The translations under genes and the position numbers were made by a program. A stretch of DNA of 64,000 nt from Himantopus leucocephalus (taxonomy: Eukaryota > Chordata > Aves > Charadriiformes > Recurvirostridae). This document shows, one piece after another, positions 13,431 through 25,100 of this stretch. Every line of letters begins with the position of its first letter. The stretch's first letter is position 1. Location: the NCBI GenBank assembly GCA_003993805.1, contig RSEF01000001.1, positions 96,147,674-96,211,673 of the forward strand, read 5' to 3'. The notes under the pieces were generated by a model, which saw only the letters and a program-made list of their open reading frames with translations, did no database searches and was not told the origin of the DNA.

Positions 13431-13699
13431 AAATGGCAGCCTCTGTGTACGCAGGCGGGGGCTTCCTCTTCCAGGTAAACTGGGAGGGGTGGCTGGTCCT
13501 GCCAGCCCATCACAGGGCTGCCTGTGAACAACAGGGAACATGGCGCTGCCAAAAAGGATGTCTCCCTGCTGTAAAAATGGTGGCTCAAACAAAATGGTGG
13601 CCTCCATGTATGCAGCAGGAAAGGCCTTCCTGCTCTGGTGGCCTTCTGGGTAAAGTGGGCGGGGCATCTGACAGCCAATCACAGGGCTGGCTGTGAACA
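13431..13699. repeat. diverged tandem repeat, two units, period about 161 bp
   Basis: Unit 1 (13431-13530) and unit 2 (13592-13699) share a start (AAATGG, then GCCTC and TGTA, GCAG) and an end (ATCACAGGGCTG, then CTGTGAACA). They differ at many sites and by indels. Repeats of this kind occur in the U3 part of LTRs and in satellite-derived sequence. I cannot name the parent element. Confidence 0.6.
13657..13681 (+). promoter_or_regulatory. GC box and CCAAT box pair inside repeat unit 2
   Basis: GGGCGGGGC at 13657-13665 is a perfect Sp1-type GC box and AGCCAATCA at 13673-13681 is a perfect CCAAT-box core, seven bases apart. In unit 1 the CCAAT box is degraded to AGCCCATCA. A match to consensus sites is seen; function is inference only. 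Confidence 0.35.
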
Positions 13700-13782
13700 C
13701 GTAGGGTGTGACATATCACCCAGCGGATACACCGAGGGCAAAAAGAGGTGGCGTCAGCAGAGCACCTGACCAAAAGATGGGT

Positions 13783-13792
13783 GGGACTTCCC
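13783..13792 (+). promoter_or_regulatory. perfect kappa-B consensus site
   Basis: GGGACTTCCC fits the kappa-B consensus GGGRNNYYCC at every position. It lies about 100 bases downstream of the GC/CCAAT pair. A single 10-base match can occur by chance, so only the clustering with the other motifs makes it worth noting. Confidence 0.3.
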
Positions 13793-13990
13793 CAGCAAGC
13801 GGGTGGTGTGGAAGCCATCAGGGTGGGGCTACACCTGAATTCCTATTGTTGGCCTCCAGGTACGTGACTTTGCGTTTTCTTCTGTTAGATTTCGTACAGT
13901 CTCTGTCAGACCAGCTGATAAAATGATCTTATGTTACAGTCAGGTCCTCTTCAGCTTCAATAATACTTCAGTTCAAGCTTCAGTTCAATA

Positions 13991-14769
13991 GTGAAGTTCA
14001 ACAAGGGCAAGTGTAGGGTCCTGCACCTGGGGAGGAATAACCCCAGGCATCAGTACAGGTTAGGGGCTGACCTACTGGAAAGCAGCTCTGCAGAGAGAGA
14101 GAGACCGGTGAGTCCTGGTTGACCATGAGCCAGAAATGTGCCCTGGTGGCCAAGAAGGCCAATGCCATCCTGGGGTGCATCAAGAAGAGCGTGGCCAGCA
14201 GGTTGAGGGAGGTCATCCTTCCTCTCTACTCTGCCCTGGTGAGGCTGCATCTGGAGTATTGTGTCCAGTTCTGGGCTCCCCAGTTCAAGAAAGACAAGGA
14301 ACTACTGGAGACAGTCCAGTGGAGGGCTACAAGGATGGTCAGGGGACTGGAGCACTTCTTTTATGAGGAAAGATTGGGAGACCTGGGTCTGTTTAGCCTG
14401 GAGAGGAGAAGACTGAGGGGGAAACTTATCAATGATTATAAATATCTAAAGGAAGGGTGTCATGAGGATGGGGCCAGGCTCTTTTCAGTGGTGCCCAGCA
14501 AAAGGGCAAGCGGCAACCGGAACAAACTGGAACCCAGGAAATTCCATCTCAACATGAGGAAAAACGTCTTTATTTTGAGGGTGGCAGAGCACTGGAACAG
14601 GCTGCCCAGAGAGCTTGTGGAGTCTCCTTCTCCGGAGATACTCAAAGCCCACCTGGATGTGTTCCTGTCCAACCTGCTCTAGGTGAACCTGCTCTGGCAG
14701 GGGGGTTGGACTAGACAACCTCCAGATGTCCATTCCAACCCCTACTACTTGGTGATTCTGTCATTCTGT
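13991..14769 (+). mobile_element. CR1 LINE, 5'-truncated, about 780 bp
   Basis: Typical avian CR1 3' segment. It begins inside ORF2 (GTGAAGTTCAACAAGGGCAA) and runs through the ORF2 C-terminus and the short 3' UTR (GGGGGGTTGGACTAGACAAC) to the degenerate octamer end ATTCTGTCATTCTGTAA. There is no poly-A tail or clear target duplication, as expected for CR1. It is better preserved than the other CR1 copies in the window, suggesting one of the younger insertions. Confidence 0.95.
14119..14682 (+). pseudogene. CR1 ORF2 C-terminal fragment, 187 codons open
   Basis: C-terminal part of the CR1 ORF2 polyprotein, downstream of the reverse transcriptase catalytic core. Recognisable CR1 blocks are [46 protein letters not shown] and [14 protein letters not shown], ending SNLL and TAG at the family's usual stop. 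The frame upstream (13991 onwards) is broken near 14093-14124, where an expanded GA run and a short deletion relative to the family pattern introduce a stop at about 14122. There is no endonuclease or RT motif, so the fragment is not functional. The TTG at 14119 is only the first codon after that break, not a real start. Confidence 0.9.
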
Positions 14770-14839
14770 AATACCTCTCTAAGTTTGTTTTTCATTATGA
14801 GCTTTTGCCTAGTTCTACCTAGAGGTGAAATATTATAAT

Positions 14840-15480
14840 CTGCAGCGGGGACAATTTAAAGTCTGATCCCTAAGGAATACTTTTTTTACAGTCTTCTTTT
14901 TTTATCCCGATAATTCTGCTTTAGTCAGCTCTGTTAACCTTGGATTCTATTTTATTGCCACCAACGATTTTCTGTGAGCATCAGATAAAGTACTTTATTT
15001 AAGTATAAATGGATTAACCCACTGTATTACCTGTCTGAAAAATCTGTTATCAATAAAAAGGTATTTGAGCAGACTAACAGCTCTATCTTTGCTATTCAAC
15101 TTCTTATTAGAATCCATGTCCGTATCTGTGTTGCTTTTCTTTGAAATCTTTTCCAAGATTTTTTACAATACTGATGTAAAAGTAAGACATCTCTGCTTCC
15201 TTGAATCACTTACTTCACTCCCACACTTTTACTTCTACTTGCTACTACCCTCCAGGTATCAAAACAGTCCTGAAATAAAAGATCCAGAAAAAAAACCCAA
15301 AACAAACATTCATTTTGCTGGCTTTGCAATTTCTTGTGCCAACTGTCTTCACGGTCTAGGACAGAGGTTAGCAAAACTATTTGGTATTATATGCTTTTTA
15401 ATGCTAACTGAAATAAGCCTTTCTGTTAACCTCAAATGTGGCCATTTGAACTATCGTTCTATCCTAATTTTTTTCCACTA
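14840..15480 (-). mobile_element. ancient amniote CR1/L3-type LINE fragment, antisense
   Basis: On the plus strand this reads as the reverse complement of an old CR1-group RT region. The ordered matches to the pattern I know are TGATCCCTAAGGAATAC near 14860, GAGCATCAGATAAAGTAC near 14977, ATCTTTTCCAAGATTTT followed by CTGATGTAA near 15148, and GGCTTTGCAATTTCTTGTGC with CAACTG near 15320. Each block is diverged but their order and spacing fit. It explains the long 187-codon open frame at 15065-15625, which is therefore not a gene. Confidence 0.6.
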
Positions 15481-16691
15481 TTTGGAAGTAATACAGAAGA
15501 GGGCACCCTATTTTTTATTTCTAAGAAGATTGCATAAGGATTATTCTTGTGAAGCTTGGAAAATTAAATTCTTCCTCATGAGCCTGAATTCTATAATTAT
15601 ATTCATCCTCTTTTCATACATGTAGCTTCTGCATCTGTGTCTTTAATTATCTGGCTTAGTCTTTCCTTTTTTCTGCCTCCCTTGCAGACTCAGTCTATTT
15701 TCTCTCCAAACTTCTGGGCATATGTTGACAATACTTTTTAAATGGTCACAATCTGAGAGGAACTATTCTGAAATGCAATTCAGTTGATTGTTAATAGTAG
15801 TCATCAGAATACTTTGTAATTATTCCTGTGAGAATACTTGTATAGATTACATGAAAGGATGATTGCAGAGGAAAATAATGGCTGTCTTGAGTGCCTGTTA
15901 TTTATCTGGAAAGCATTTTTTAATAAAGGAGAAGTTTCTGGCATACATTACGTAAGTGTTGCATTGTATCAAGTCCTTGTTCTTAGCTTCTCTCCTATTC
16001 AATTTTCTAAAATACTTGCCTTTGTTTTTGAGTGCCATTACATCTAGAAATGGAGAACTCTAGCAATTGGTGATAACTAGTCTACTGGAGAAAGCATGAC
16101 CATGTGATCTGGGAACTTGTCATATGTATACTATTTGGCTTGTCTCCTGCCATAAATGATTAATAAATTAATTTCTTTCGTGTTTCAGTCTGACATATGA
16201 ACACGTATTTCCACACAATCCCCCAGCATAAACACAAGTGATTGGTGGCAAAATGAGTTCATGAGTGAATATAGAAAGCTTCCAATATTTTTGAATTTAA
16301 GGCTAGGAGGTGAAAACACATTTTGCCTATATTGTTCCTCTTAAAAGGTGACCTAATAATACCTTCTGTTTCAGAGACGTTCCCAAACAATGACATAATC
16401 CTAGTGGGACTCCTACATAGTCCCACATCTCTATTATTACCTGACTAAGGGGTTAGGGTTTTAGTGATATGCCATACAGGTTTCCTACCTGCAGTGCAGA
16501 CTGGGGGAGTGGATGGTCGGGAATGGGCCTAGAAATGAGTGATGGTGGTGCCTCCAGGACAAGAAAAAGCAGTCTGAGAAGGAAGGTTCTCAACTGCTCT
16601 TCCACTGGGTTAAGTGGTCTGGGCTTTTGTGGCCTGCTTGAATTTCTGAAAGACTTGCTAGCATTTACATAATGGAAGGAAAGCTGAGATT
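15481..16691. other. intergenic sequence
   Basis: AT-rich. The first part may be further decayed CR1, but I cannot align it. No gene seen. Confidence 0.5.
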
Positions 16692-16872
16692 TCACAGAAT
16701 CACAGAATGGTCAGGGTTGGAAGGGACCTCTGGAGATCATCTAGTCCAACCGCCCTGCCAGAGCAGGGTCACATACAGCAGGTTGCACAGGATGGAGTCT
16801 AGGCAGGCTTTGAATGTCTCCAGTGTGGGAGACTCCACAACCTCTCTGGGCAGCCTGTTCCAGTGGACTGTC
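16692..16872 (-). mobile_element. CR1 LINE 3' fragment, minus strand
   Basis: Begins with the reversed 3' octamer end TCACAGAATCACAGAATGG and continues through GGTTGGAAGGGACCTCTGG and ATCATCTAGTCCAACC to CAGCCTGTTCCAGTGG, the complement of the CR1 ORF2 end and 3' UTR. The copy is 5'-truncated after about 180 bases and is fairly well preserved. Confidence 0.95.
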
Positions 16873-19800
16873 TTCTGTGATTTCTGCAGGTCCCAAATGG
16901 CTTTGGGACTTTACTCCTCTGTATGTTACCAGGCATCAAAAAGAAGCTAGCATGTCATGTCTATTCCTTTATGCCACCCATGCTACCCAAAAAATGACTT
17001 TGACCTGCTCTGATACCTGAAGAAGTACAACTGAGATTTACAGTGATGACAGATGAATCGGATTCTTTCCATATTCCTCCAGTTTCATTTAAAGAATGTT
17101 AAAGAAAACCCTACTAATAACATCTCAGCTTGGGTGCACACTGCTTTCCTGGCCTATCTGAATATATCAGCCTCAGTGTATTTGCATGTACTTATCACAT
17201 GCCCCTCCTTCACTCACCATCACAATGCTGCCACGTGACTGAGCTATAGTTCCTGCTCACTGTTGTCATCTATAGGTGATTCTACTTTTGTGTCCTTTTT
17301 CTCCTGTCTTTCGAGACAGAAAGAAAATCAGTTCTGACCTGAGATGTGAAGGACCCACAGGAAAAAAAAATCCACCAAATGTCTGCGTATAAGTTGAAAA
17401 TGAATAATCATTTAATCTATTTTGGACTTCTCCACTGATTACGAATAAATTATCAGTTAATAAGTTAAGTCAGTAGGAAGTCCTCTGCAATGTTCTGTAT
17501 TATTCTTCTACCTAGTTTTCTTTGGCTTAAAGGAAGTTCACCAGTGCCTCTCCCATTCTGGACAGAGATATATATATTTCAGTCAAACTTTGCCAACTCT
17601 TCCTTCTATAACTGATTGCACTCAGGTATGTACTGGCATTTGATTAGACCTAAAAATTCTAAGGGAAATGTGATCTTTATCCTGATATGAAAGAATTGGC
17701 TTATATGCAGCATTCCCATCTGTTATTTCTGAGTAAATTGAGTTTGCTTCTGCCAGCAAAGAAGTCAGCCAGCCTTCCTCAGGGCTAAATACGGTGCTCA
17801 GCAGAGCCTGACTTATCCTTAAAAGATGGCCATTTCCCAGCTACAGGGAAAGGTCCTTCGCTTTCTACTCCTTAAGAGCTCACTGTAAACTGAACAAAGG
17901 GGGAAGTGTGTGTGGGTGTGTATGTGGGCGCCTATGGGGTGAGCGGGGGAGAGTGGTCCTCAGGAAAATGGGCTCCTGCTCTGGTCCAGTGTAATTCCTC
18001 TGACTCCTGCAAGACTCCAGCTAAGCACTAGTAAGTCCTGTGGGCTTGGATAAATGGTATCCCTGGCAAGGGTATGATAAGCTTCACAAGTAAATGTGTA
18101 ATTGAAATTAAAAATTAAACCATAGTTTTGTATAAACTTGTACCTATCAGGTTTATCAAGTCAGCTTCATTCTAATGGAGAAAGAAAAAGTTTGACATAT
18201 TTAAATGATCTCAAGCACACAAAATCATCAAGAAAGCCCCAGGATCTATCCTCTTACAGAGGATTGCTTATATTTTACATTTTTGTAGGCAACACCAGCT
18301 GTGGCTAGTAAAGTTAAGGATTTGGATACTTGACATTGTAAGGCTTCATTTTCGCTTACCAACTTTTAACTGTCTAGGCAGAAATTTTCTAGACACAGGT
18401 TTCACCTCAGTGTGATGGTCTTTCTTTAAAAAGTTAAGAAAACAGTTTGGCTTTTTCTTGGGGTGTAGTAGTCTGTATGGTTAGGAAGACTGGTACTTTG
18501 TCAATGTTCTTTGTATTTATTTCTTGTAACTTCCCTTTTTCACCAAGATGCCAGCGATCATGTTTCCTGCTTTGGAAGGAGAACTCTGGGGGCAGAGATG
18601 TGGAGAGGGTTTCCCTGGTATCTGTCACAAACATGTCGTCTGGGCCATTTTTGGCTTAGACATGCATCTCAGGTGGCAAATTACCAAGTGACACTGGATA
18701 GGGTGTGAGAGTTCTTACATGCAGCATTTACAGTCAATATGCTGCAGCAAAAAGTCAGAGGAGTGGAAGTGCGATTTATTTGCTTTTGGCCCGTCTGGTG
18801 GAGGCTGTAGTAGCTGTGACTGTTGGGAAATGAAGCACATAGCTAGGGAATGGGAGCCAGGCAGGCAAATCTGGGAAAGGAAGGAAAATGGGGCAGAGAC
18901 AAATTTAGACAAGGGTGAGCAGGTGAAAAAAATGGTGAGAGGTTATATATGACTGTGTGAAAGAGGAGGATCTGACCAGGAAAGAAAAGAGCCCTTCAGA
19001 ACAGTCCTGAAACCAGAAATACCTGGGTGTCAACCACTGCTCTCAAACGGTATCTGTGAAACTTCCTGGTGAACAGCCATGGACCTTCTGTCTAGAGTGA
19101 CATCTAGTTACTGCTGCAATTAGCTCCAATGGCAGAGGTTGTGTCAGAGGACTAAAAACTTTAATCCTCCAGATATGACCTGCCAGAGGCAGCACCTTAG
19201 TAGCCATTAGTGAGACAGGAAACGAGAGTGGACAATCAGAGTCAAACAGTTGGTGCCAGGGCCCTGACATCTACCTTAGACATACTTCAGGGCCTTTTCC
19301 ACTTCAGACTAGCTGTAGGTCATGGACTGAACGCCTGTGTGTGGTTGCAGTGTGTTATATGTGGTCATGGAGCATACCATCCTGTTTAGTCTGATACAAC
19401 AGGAATCTCATTCTGCTTTCTGACACTGTTCCACAGTGCAAACGAAAGCAAAAGAGGTGGGGCTGTCCAGGTGATTCACTTAAAAACTGAACAGTACCCA
19501 AAATACCCAACAGTGGATGCCTGGGGAACAGTGCAGGAGCCACCCCATTGTTTGCTCTTCTATGAATTTGTCCAGCTGGTTTTGGAATCCACGTAAGCAT
19601 TTAACATTTTGTGCCAAGGTTTTTCACAAGTCAGATATGCAAAGTACGAAGAAGCACCTTTCTTTGTATGTTTTGAATCTGCTGTGCACCACCTATTTCT
19701 TGCACTGAACAATTTTTGTGTGTCCTGTCCTGGCACCTGATGATTAAAGCTCTACCATATCCTTATTCATTCATCTTTGAGCAGGGCTGATATCTGCTAC

Positions 19801-22015
19801 AAAAGAGAGATGGTCTCAAAGCCTTCATCTCAGTTTTTATATATTCTAAGTTCAGAGGCTTGATTTGTCAGTGTTAAAGTTTCTTTTAATCATTTTTTGA
19901 TGTAATTATTATTTATATTACAGGAGCTTCTACACCACTGAATCATGTCAGAGTTACAGTACCTTATTCATCCTCTAGGCTTGAGGAGTGTGTAGAACTG
20001 TACAATCCTAGCTCTGAAATACTCACTTGCTAAAAAGGCAAAGTGGAGAATTGAAGAAAGGAAGCACTGGTTAGTTGCAGAATGGACAGGAAATTGATGT
20101 ACAGACAATTAACCCAAGGTCAGGTGGAGCGAGGCAGAGCCTGGTGTGGTGCTTCACCTGCCAAGTTAGTGTATGGCCTAACTTCAGTTGTCTTTCTCAA
20201 AGAAATAGTGCTGGTAAGTCATGTCTGCAGCAGAAATAAATGTAGTAAGTACCCTTAGAAACCTAAAATGTTTTTTTACCACTGGGTTAGTTAAAGATAA
20301 TTCACATGAACACGGGTTTTCTAGATCGATGGTTCTCCTCCTCCAGTTTTATTGACTTCTCCCAGCAGAGGTATGGTAAATGGCTTCTATCACCTGTCCT
20401 CATAGTCACCCCATTTACAAAAAACATGTCAATTTACCTTCACAAGATGTGTCAAGGGAACATTTTCTCTGAATCTGAAGAGTCAATAGTTTTTATTGAG
20501 CTGCGTGTTGAAAGAAAAGTTTACTATTAAAATAATACCTTAATGTTCAGTTTTGTTAAGTATTGAGGATAAATTTCCAAAATAGTTAGGTAACTCTTAG
20601 GCAGGGGGAAAAAACCCTACTAGTACAAGGCCCGTCCACCCCTACAGACCTGACTTCCCAAGGATAAGGAAAGATTTTCAGGTGCTTATGGATGTGGCTG
20701 CTCACCTGTTTCCTTTTCAGAAACACCTTACTCATGTAGGTATGTCAAACTTACCTGTCTGCTCAGGACCACTCATAGAACAAGCTTTAGCTGACAGGCA
20801 GTGTGAGAAGTTACCTCAAAACTGATAGCGCCCCTTAACTGAAACGCAGTTCTTGAGTATAACTCAAGACTGTCCTAGCAAGTCCATTAGCATATCATCA
20901 GTCAAGTCAAATGTGACTGCAAATTTAATTTGTTAGCTGCCATGCTGTGAAGAATCCTATGAAAGTGAGTGCAATATCGTCTCCAAGCTGACATACTGAA
21001 GTGACTTAAATGCAGATGCCAAAGGCCTTGTAGGTTTTTGTCAGGGGATCATCTTTTGTAACTGGGACTGGAATAGCACAGGCAGTAGAAGCTGGTCAGC
21101 AAAGTCTGCCGTGATCCCTCCCTGCCAAGTCTGATGCAGAACAGACCTTCCCCTACCCTTAAACAAGGATTAAACTCCCATCAGAAAGTGAGAAAAAGTC
21201 TTATTTACATGAGTCAACTATGCCCACGCTGTTTTTTCCACAGTGAGAGAAATAGCTTATTTAAGTTCCCTAAAGTGTGGGACTAACTATTCTATTCTAA
21301 CTTGGTTTATGAGCTTTTCAAAGAGGTGCATAGCTGGGTGACAGAATTTACTGGTGGCATTTATATATACAGGGTAATAAAGTCAAAGTCTGATTGCAAG
21401 TAATTGCTGGAAGACCTTGAGACCGATTACNAAAAAAAAAAAAAAAAAAAAAGGCAGATAAAATTGAACCTAGCAAATTCACAGTAATGTAGAAGGGAAA
21501 AATTAATGCGAGCTTCACATATAAAATGATGGACTCCAAGCAGACCAAATCTTTATTTAAAAATGTGATGAATTATCCAATTCAACAGAACTATTATCAT
21601 CTGAGTCTGTGGTTAATTGTCCTCTGAAGTTTTTTATACTTGCTTTCTGGGTATGTCCACTTTCAGCTCCAGATAATTAGATCTTTTTTTTCCTTTGCCT
21701 GTGTTGCCAAATATTTCTTTCCCACGTTGTTAGCTATGCGAGCAGTGACCAAGTAGCTGCTTTGCCAGGGCCTTGCTGAGGAGAAGACGGGCCCTGTGGC
21801 CAGCAGCCAGGGGGGTCCCACCGCCCCTGCCATTGCTCAGGGCCAGTCACGGATCCCCCCCACTGGCCTCTTCACCTGGCCACGGGAGCTGAGTCGCCCA
21901 AGTAGGAGCAGAGCAAAGAGCCACCCGAACAGGGGGCAGTGAGGAGACAGAGGAGGAGGTGCAACTGTAAAGGGACTTTGTCCGGTGGAGGAACCCATGC
22001 TGCAGTTTTTAACTC
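16873..22015. other. intergenic; GC-rich patch from about 21735
   Basis: No gene recognised in 5 kb. The only notable items are a short G-rich TG-type stretch near 17900-17950, a 21-base A run at 21432-21452 directly after a single N, and the GC-rich patch at 21735-22260 that contains repeat copy B. Confidence 0.5.
21431..21431. other. single N before an A21 run
   Basis: One unresolved base immediately followed by 21 A. A homopolymer of this length next to an isolated N suggests a contig join or polishing failure rather than a polymorphic base. Confidence 0.9.
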
Positions 22016-22116
22016 AACTCTGCTGCCCCCCTGGGCCCATTGTGCTTTCTTTGCCTGCTGCAATCCCCGGCAGGAATGGTAAGAGATCATGGAACCCTTC
22101 TGTCTTCTCCCTCCTC
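22016..22116. repeat. unnamed 101-bp repeat, copy B
   Basis: Second copy of the repeat at 13161-13261, same length and orientation, ungapped. On the minus strand it sits inside an 88-codon open frame (22014-22280) whose C-terminal third carries the shared residues REKTEGFHDL, AAGK and GGQ. The flanks of copies A and B do not align to each other, so only this core is shared within the window. Confidence 0.65.
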
Positions 22117-25100
22117 GCTCTGATGCTTTCCACAAGGCCATCAATGGCCCAAGCATAAGGAAACACATTCAGCACCAGCTTATACCTTGTGTGATGGTCT
22201 TGCAGGCAGCTGTAACCTCCCCAGCAGCCACGGGCAAAGGGAGCTCCCCTCCGCAACCTCTTGCGTGAAACTTCCCTCAAAATAGTTTCTGGTTCATGGT
22301 CCCATCAGTCAGTTCTTCTGGTTCACACAGTCCTTTCTGGGAACCCCTCTGGGACTTTTCCTTACTGTCCCCAGGCATGCTTTTTTCTGAAGTTGACATT
22401 TTGTTCTGGTTCTCAATTTGTTTACCATGCAGCCCTTCAGTTGTTTGCTGAAGTAGTTGCTTGTCACCAGGAAGGTGGCTTTAACCAAAAAAAGTCTTGC
22501 AAACACATGGAAAGATTTGAGAGATTCTGAGAAACAGGATAAAAGCTGCTTTTAACATCTGTACATTTATTTTATATTTCCTTTTGCAATTTGTCTAAGC
22601 TGGTAATAGCTGAACCCATGAACCTGATAGTCGTACATACCTCCTGGAATGAAAAGGAAACCACAAAGCAGAAATCGGGTCATGAATCACGTGTTTAATA
22701 GCTATAACATTTCTGTAATGAGAATTTAATGATTTGACAGGTCTTACATAGATGCATTAATGAATAGGAAGAACAACTGTGGGACTGAGACCATTCCGAA
22801 CTGGTGATATGTCATGTACCTCATGATGGATGCAATCTTCTTCCAGTTTGTATATAATCTGTAAAATGAGGCATGCATATTCCTTCCCTATCTGAACTGT
22901 ATCCTGAAAATCAGCCTGTAACAAGATTTAAATAGACTGGTGCTAAATGACATTTTTTTCTTTGGGGTCAAAACCAGTTTTCCCAACAGTTTTCTGTCTG
23001 AGATCTCAAAATAAGGAGACATAAGGAAATGAAATATAATAAGTTTGCCTTGCAAGTCACAGAATCCTTGTTTAAGAAAGGATTTCTTTTTTATTTTTGA
23101 GTCATACATTTAATCTGTCTCAAGAAGTGGGGGCTGCAACCGAACATCGGCATTACCCTTTGAGGAGATAAAGATCCAAATCCAGCTTGGCATCCCGTGT
23201 CCATTTCAGGGCTGTTATCGGTGACATTCAGATGCATTAAAATGCTGGCCTTGGTCGGTCTTGGCAGTGAAGCAGCAGTGTCAAATAGTTAGTCATTACC
23301 AAATGAATATGATAAGGAATTATAATGCAAGAAAATCATACAACAGGAATGAACAGATGAAAAGAAAATGTAAAAGGTATGAGGAGTTTGTCTAATGATA
23401 ATGGATGTGAATTGCTTATGTCTGTCCAAAAGACCATATAGCAGTGCTGCAGAGTCATTGGCAAGCCAGCAGGGCAGATAAAAATAAATGAGACTTAAAA
23501 TAGATAAATGTAAAGTAGTATATTTATGGAGAAAAAAATAATTGGCCGAGATAGAAAACTGGAAATTGCTGTTTAGAAAAGCAGCAATGCAGAAAACCAA
23601 ACCCAGAGCTATAATAAATATATTAAAAAGGAGTTTACGATGAATTGTCATTGCAGGGTAAATAAATGCCAATCTGTGCTGCAAATAAATGAAAAGGATC
23701 CCTTCTAAGACAAAAGAGGTAATCATAATTCTGCTCAGTCCATCGCTGACTGGAAGCTACTTATAATATAGTTTCATTTTATGTCTCTATATTAGGCCTC
23801 AGAGTGTAGCATATAAACTAATGGCACTGTGGGTTTTCTTTAAAAAGACAGACTACTGTCATGTATATGTATATATTTATCCGTATGCATACTCAATAAT
23901 ATGGCAGAAAAAAAAAGTCATTGGTAGAATTGTAAGCATTTCTTTGGCAACATTCACAGATGACTTTGTGACAAACTGATTTTGAGGGACAGCAATATTT
24001 CTTTGCTGCAAAAATTAAGCTAGAACCAGTGTACTAAATCCTTGTTTAACATAAAAATCTGTAGCAGACAATCAAGGAATTAGTGAAGTTTAGGCTTTCT
24101 ATCTAATAATTCTGTTTCAGTGTCCTGATAAACTGAGTGGAATCAATCAGTCAAAGATACACGTAACAGAATATATTGCTATTCAGTTTCCCAGGTATGA
24201 TTAGAAGGCAAATAGATATCCACAGTAAGCTCCTGAGATTTCATTCCTTCCACGTGGTATCCAAGATGGGACTGACAAGCTTCGTAATCATGGTGAGCAA
24301 TCCTGCCAAAAAAAAATGGTGAGACAGATTGTGAAAAAGGTATCCTGATATGTGTACATGTCACAAGATTATTAGAACTTGGACGGGGTTCAGTGTGAGT
24401 GCAGAGGTTTACGGATGAGGACCCAAGGTCTCTTCTCTCTGCTTTTTCTACACTAGCCAGTCTGATTGCAAAAAGTGTTTGGGATCTGTTCCCAGGGGGA
24501 TTTCTTCCTGGGGAATGTCCTTCTTGCTCTGAGGAATAGGAATGCCATCTCCAATATTGCCTTTCTGGGGTCCTGTACACACAGCTGTTCCCTCTAGATG
24601 CTTTGCTTGAAAGGAAGAGGAACACTGTCACCAGGGGAGGGAGAAAGTAAGAGTGGTAAGTCTACTTTCCCTCACCTTTGTAAGTGAAGACCTCATGGAG
24701 GCAGCACCACCTCAAGGGATGGGTATGGGGAGAAGAGAGAGAAGGAGGAGAGGTGCAGTGCACAATGAAGCTTCATCAGGTGGTATGTCACACGGATGGG
24801 AACAGCAATACTATCAGTAGTACCAGGTACGTGAATCCCCATTATCATTTCATACATTTATAAATATCAGTGGGGAGGGCCATTCAAAAATCAATGCCAA
24901 AAAAGCCATAAATTTACTTATATATAAAAGCTTTGAAAATTTACATTGACATACATAACTAGACCCACCATCCCCCACTGAACCTGGGGGATATAAACCC
25001 ATTACAGCCCAGCTTTAATTCACCGGGTGTTGGATGCTTTTCTTCTGTAGTCTCAAGCGTTTGCACACTGATTCAGCTCATGCCACCCTTGACTCTCCCA

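Noticed and set aside
13260..13700. 146-codon minus-strand open frame
   Set aside because: It crosses a tandem repeat and unrelated flanks and has no recognisable domain.
15065..15625. 187-codon open frame with hydrophobic stretches, nearly the longest in the window
   Set aside because: It starts with TTG, has AT-rich low-complexity composition (F, L, I, S), and much of it overlaps sequence that reads as an ancient antisense CR1.
17900..17960. G-rich TG stretch as a quadruplex
   Set aside because: G runs are separated by loops of seven or more bases, making it much weaker than the tract at 40989.
20916..20932. 17-mer ACTGCAAATTTAATTTG repeated at 38191-38207
   Set aside because: The flanks do not match, and an AT-rich, self-complementary word of this length can recur by chance in 64 kb.
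23289..23726. 145-codon minus-strand open frame resembling a membrane protein
   Set aside because: Hydrophobicity follows from AT-rich codons; there is no family match and part of the segment may be decayed CR1.
24179..24302. Idea that this is the last exon of OCA2
   Set aside because: The residues lack the OCA2 transmembrane C-terminus. It is kept only as an unassigned candidate in the findings.
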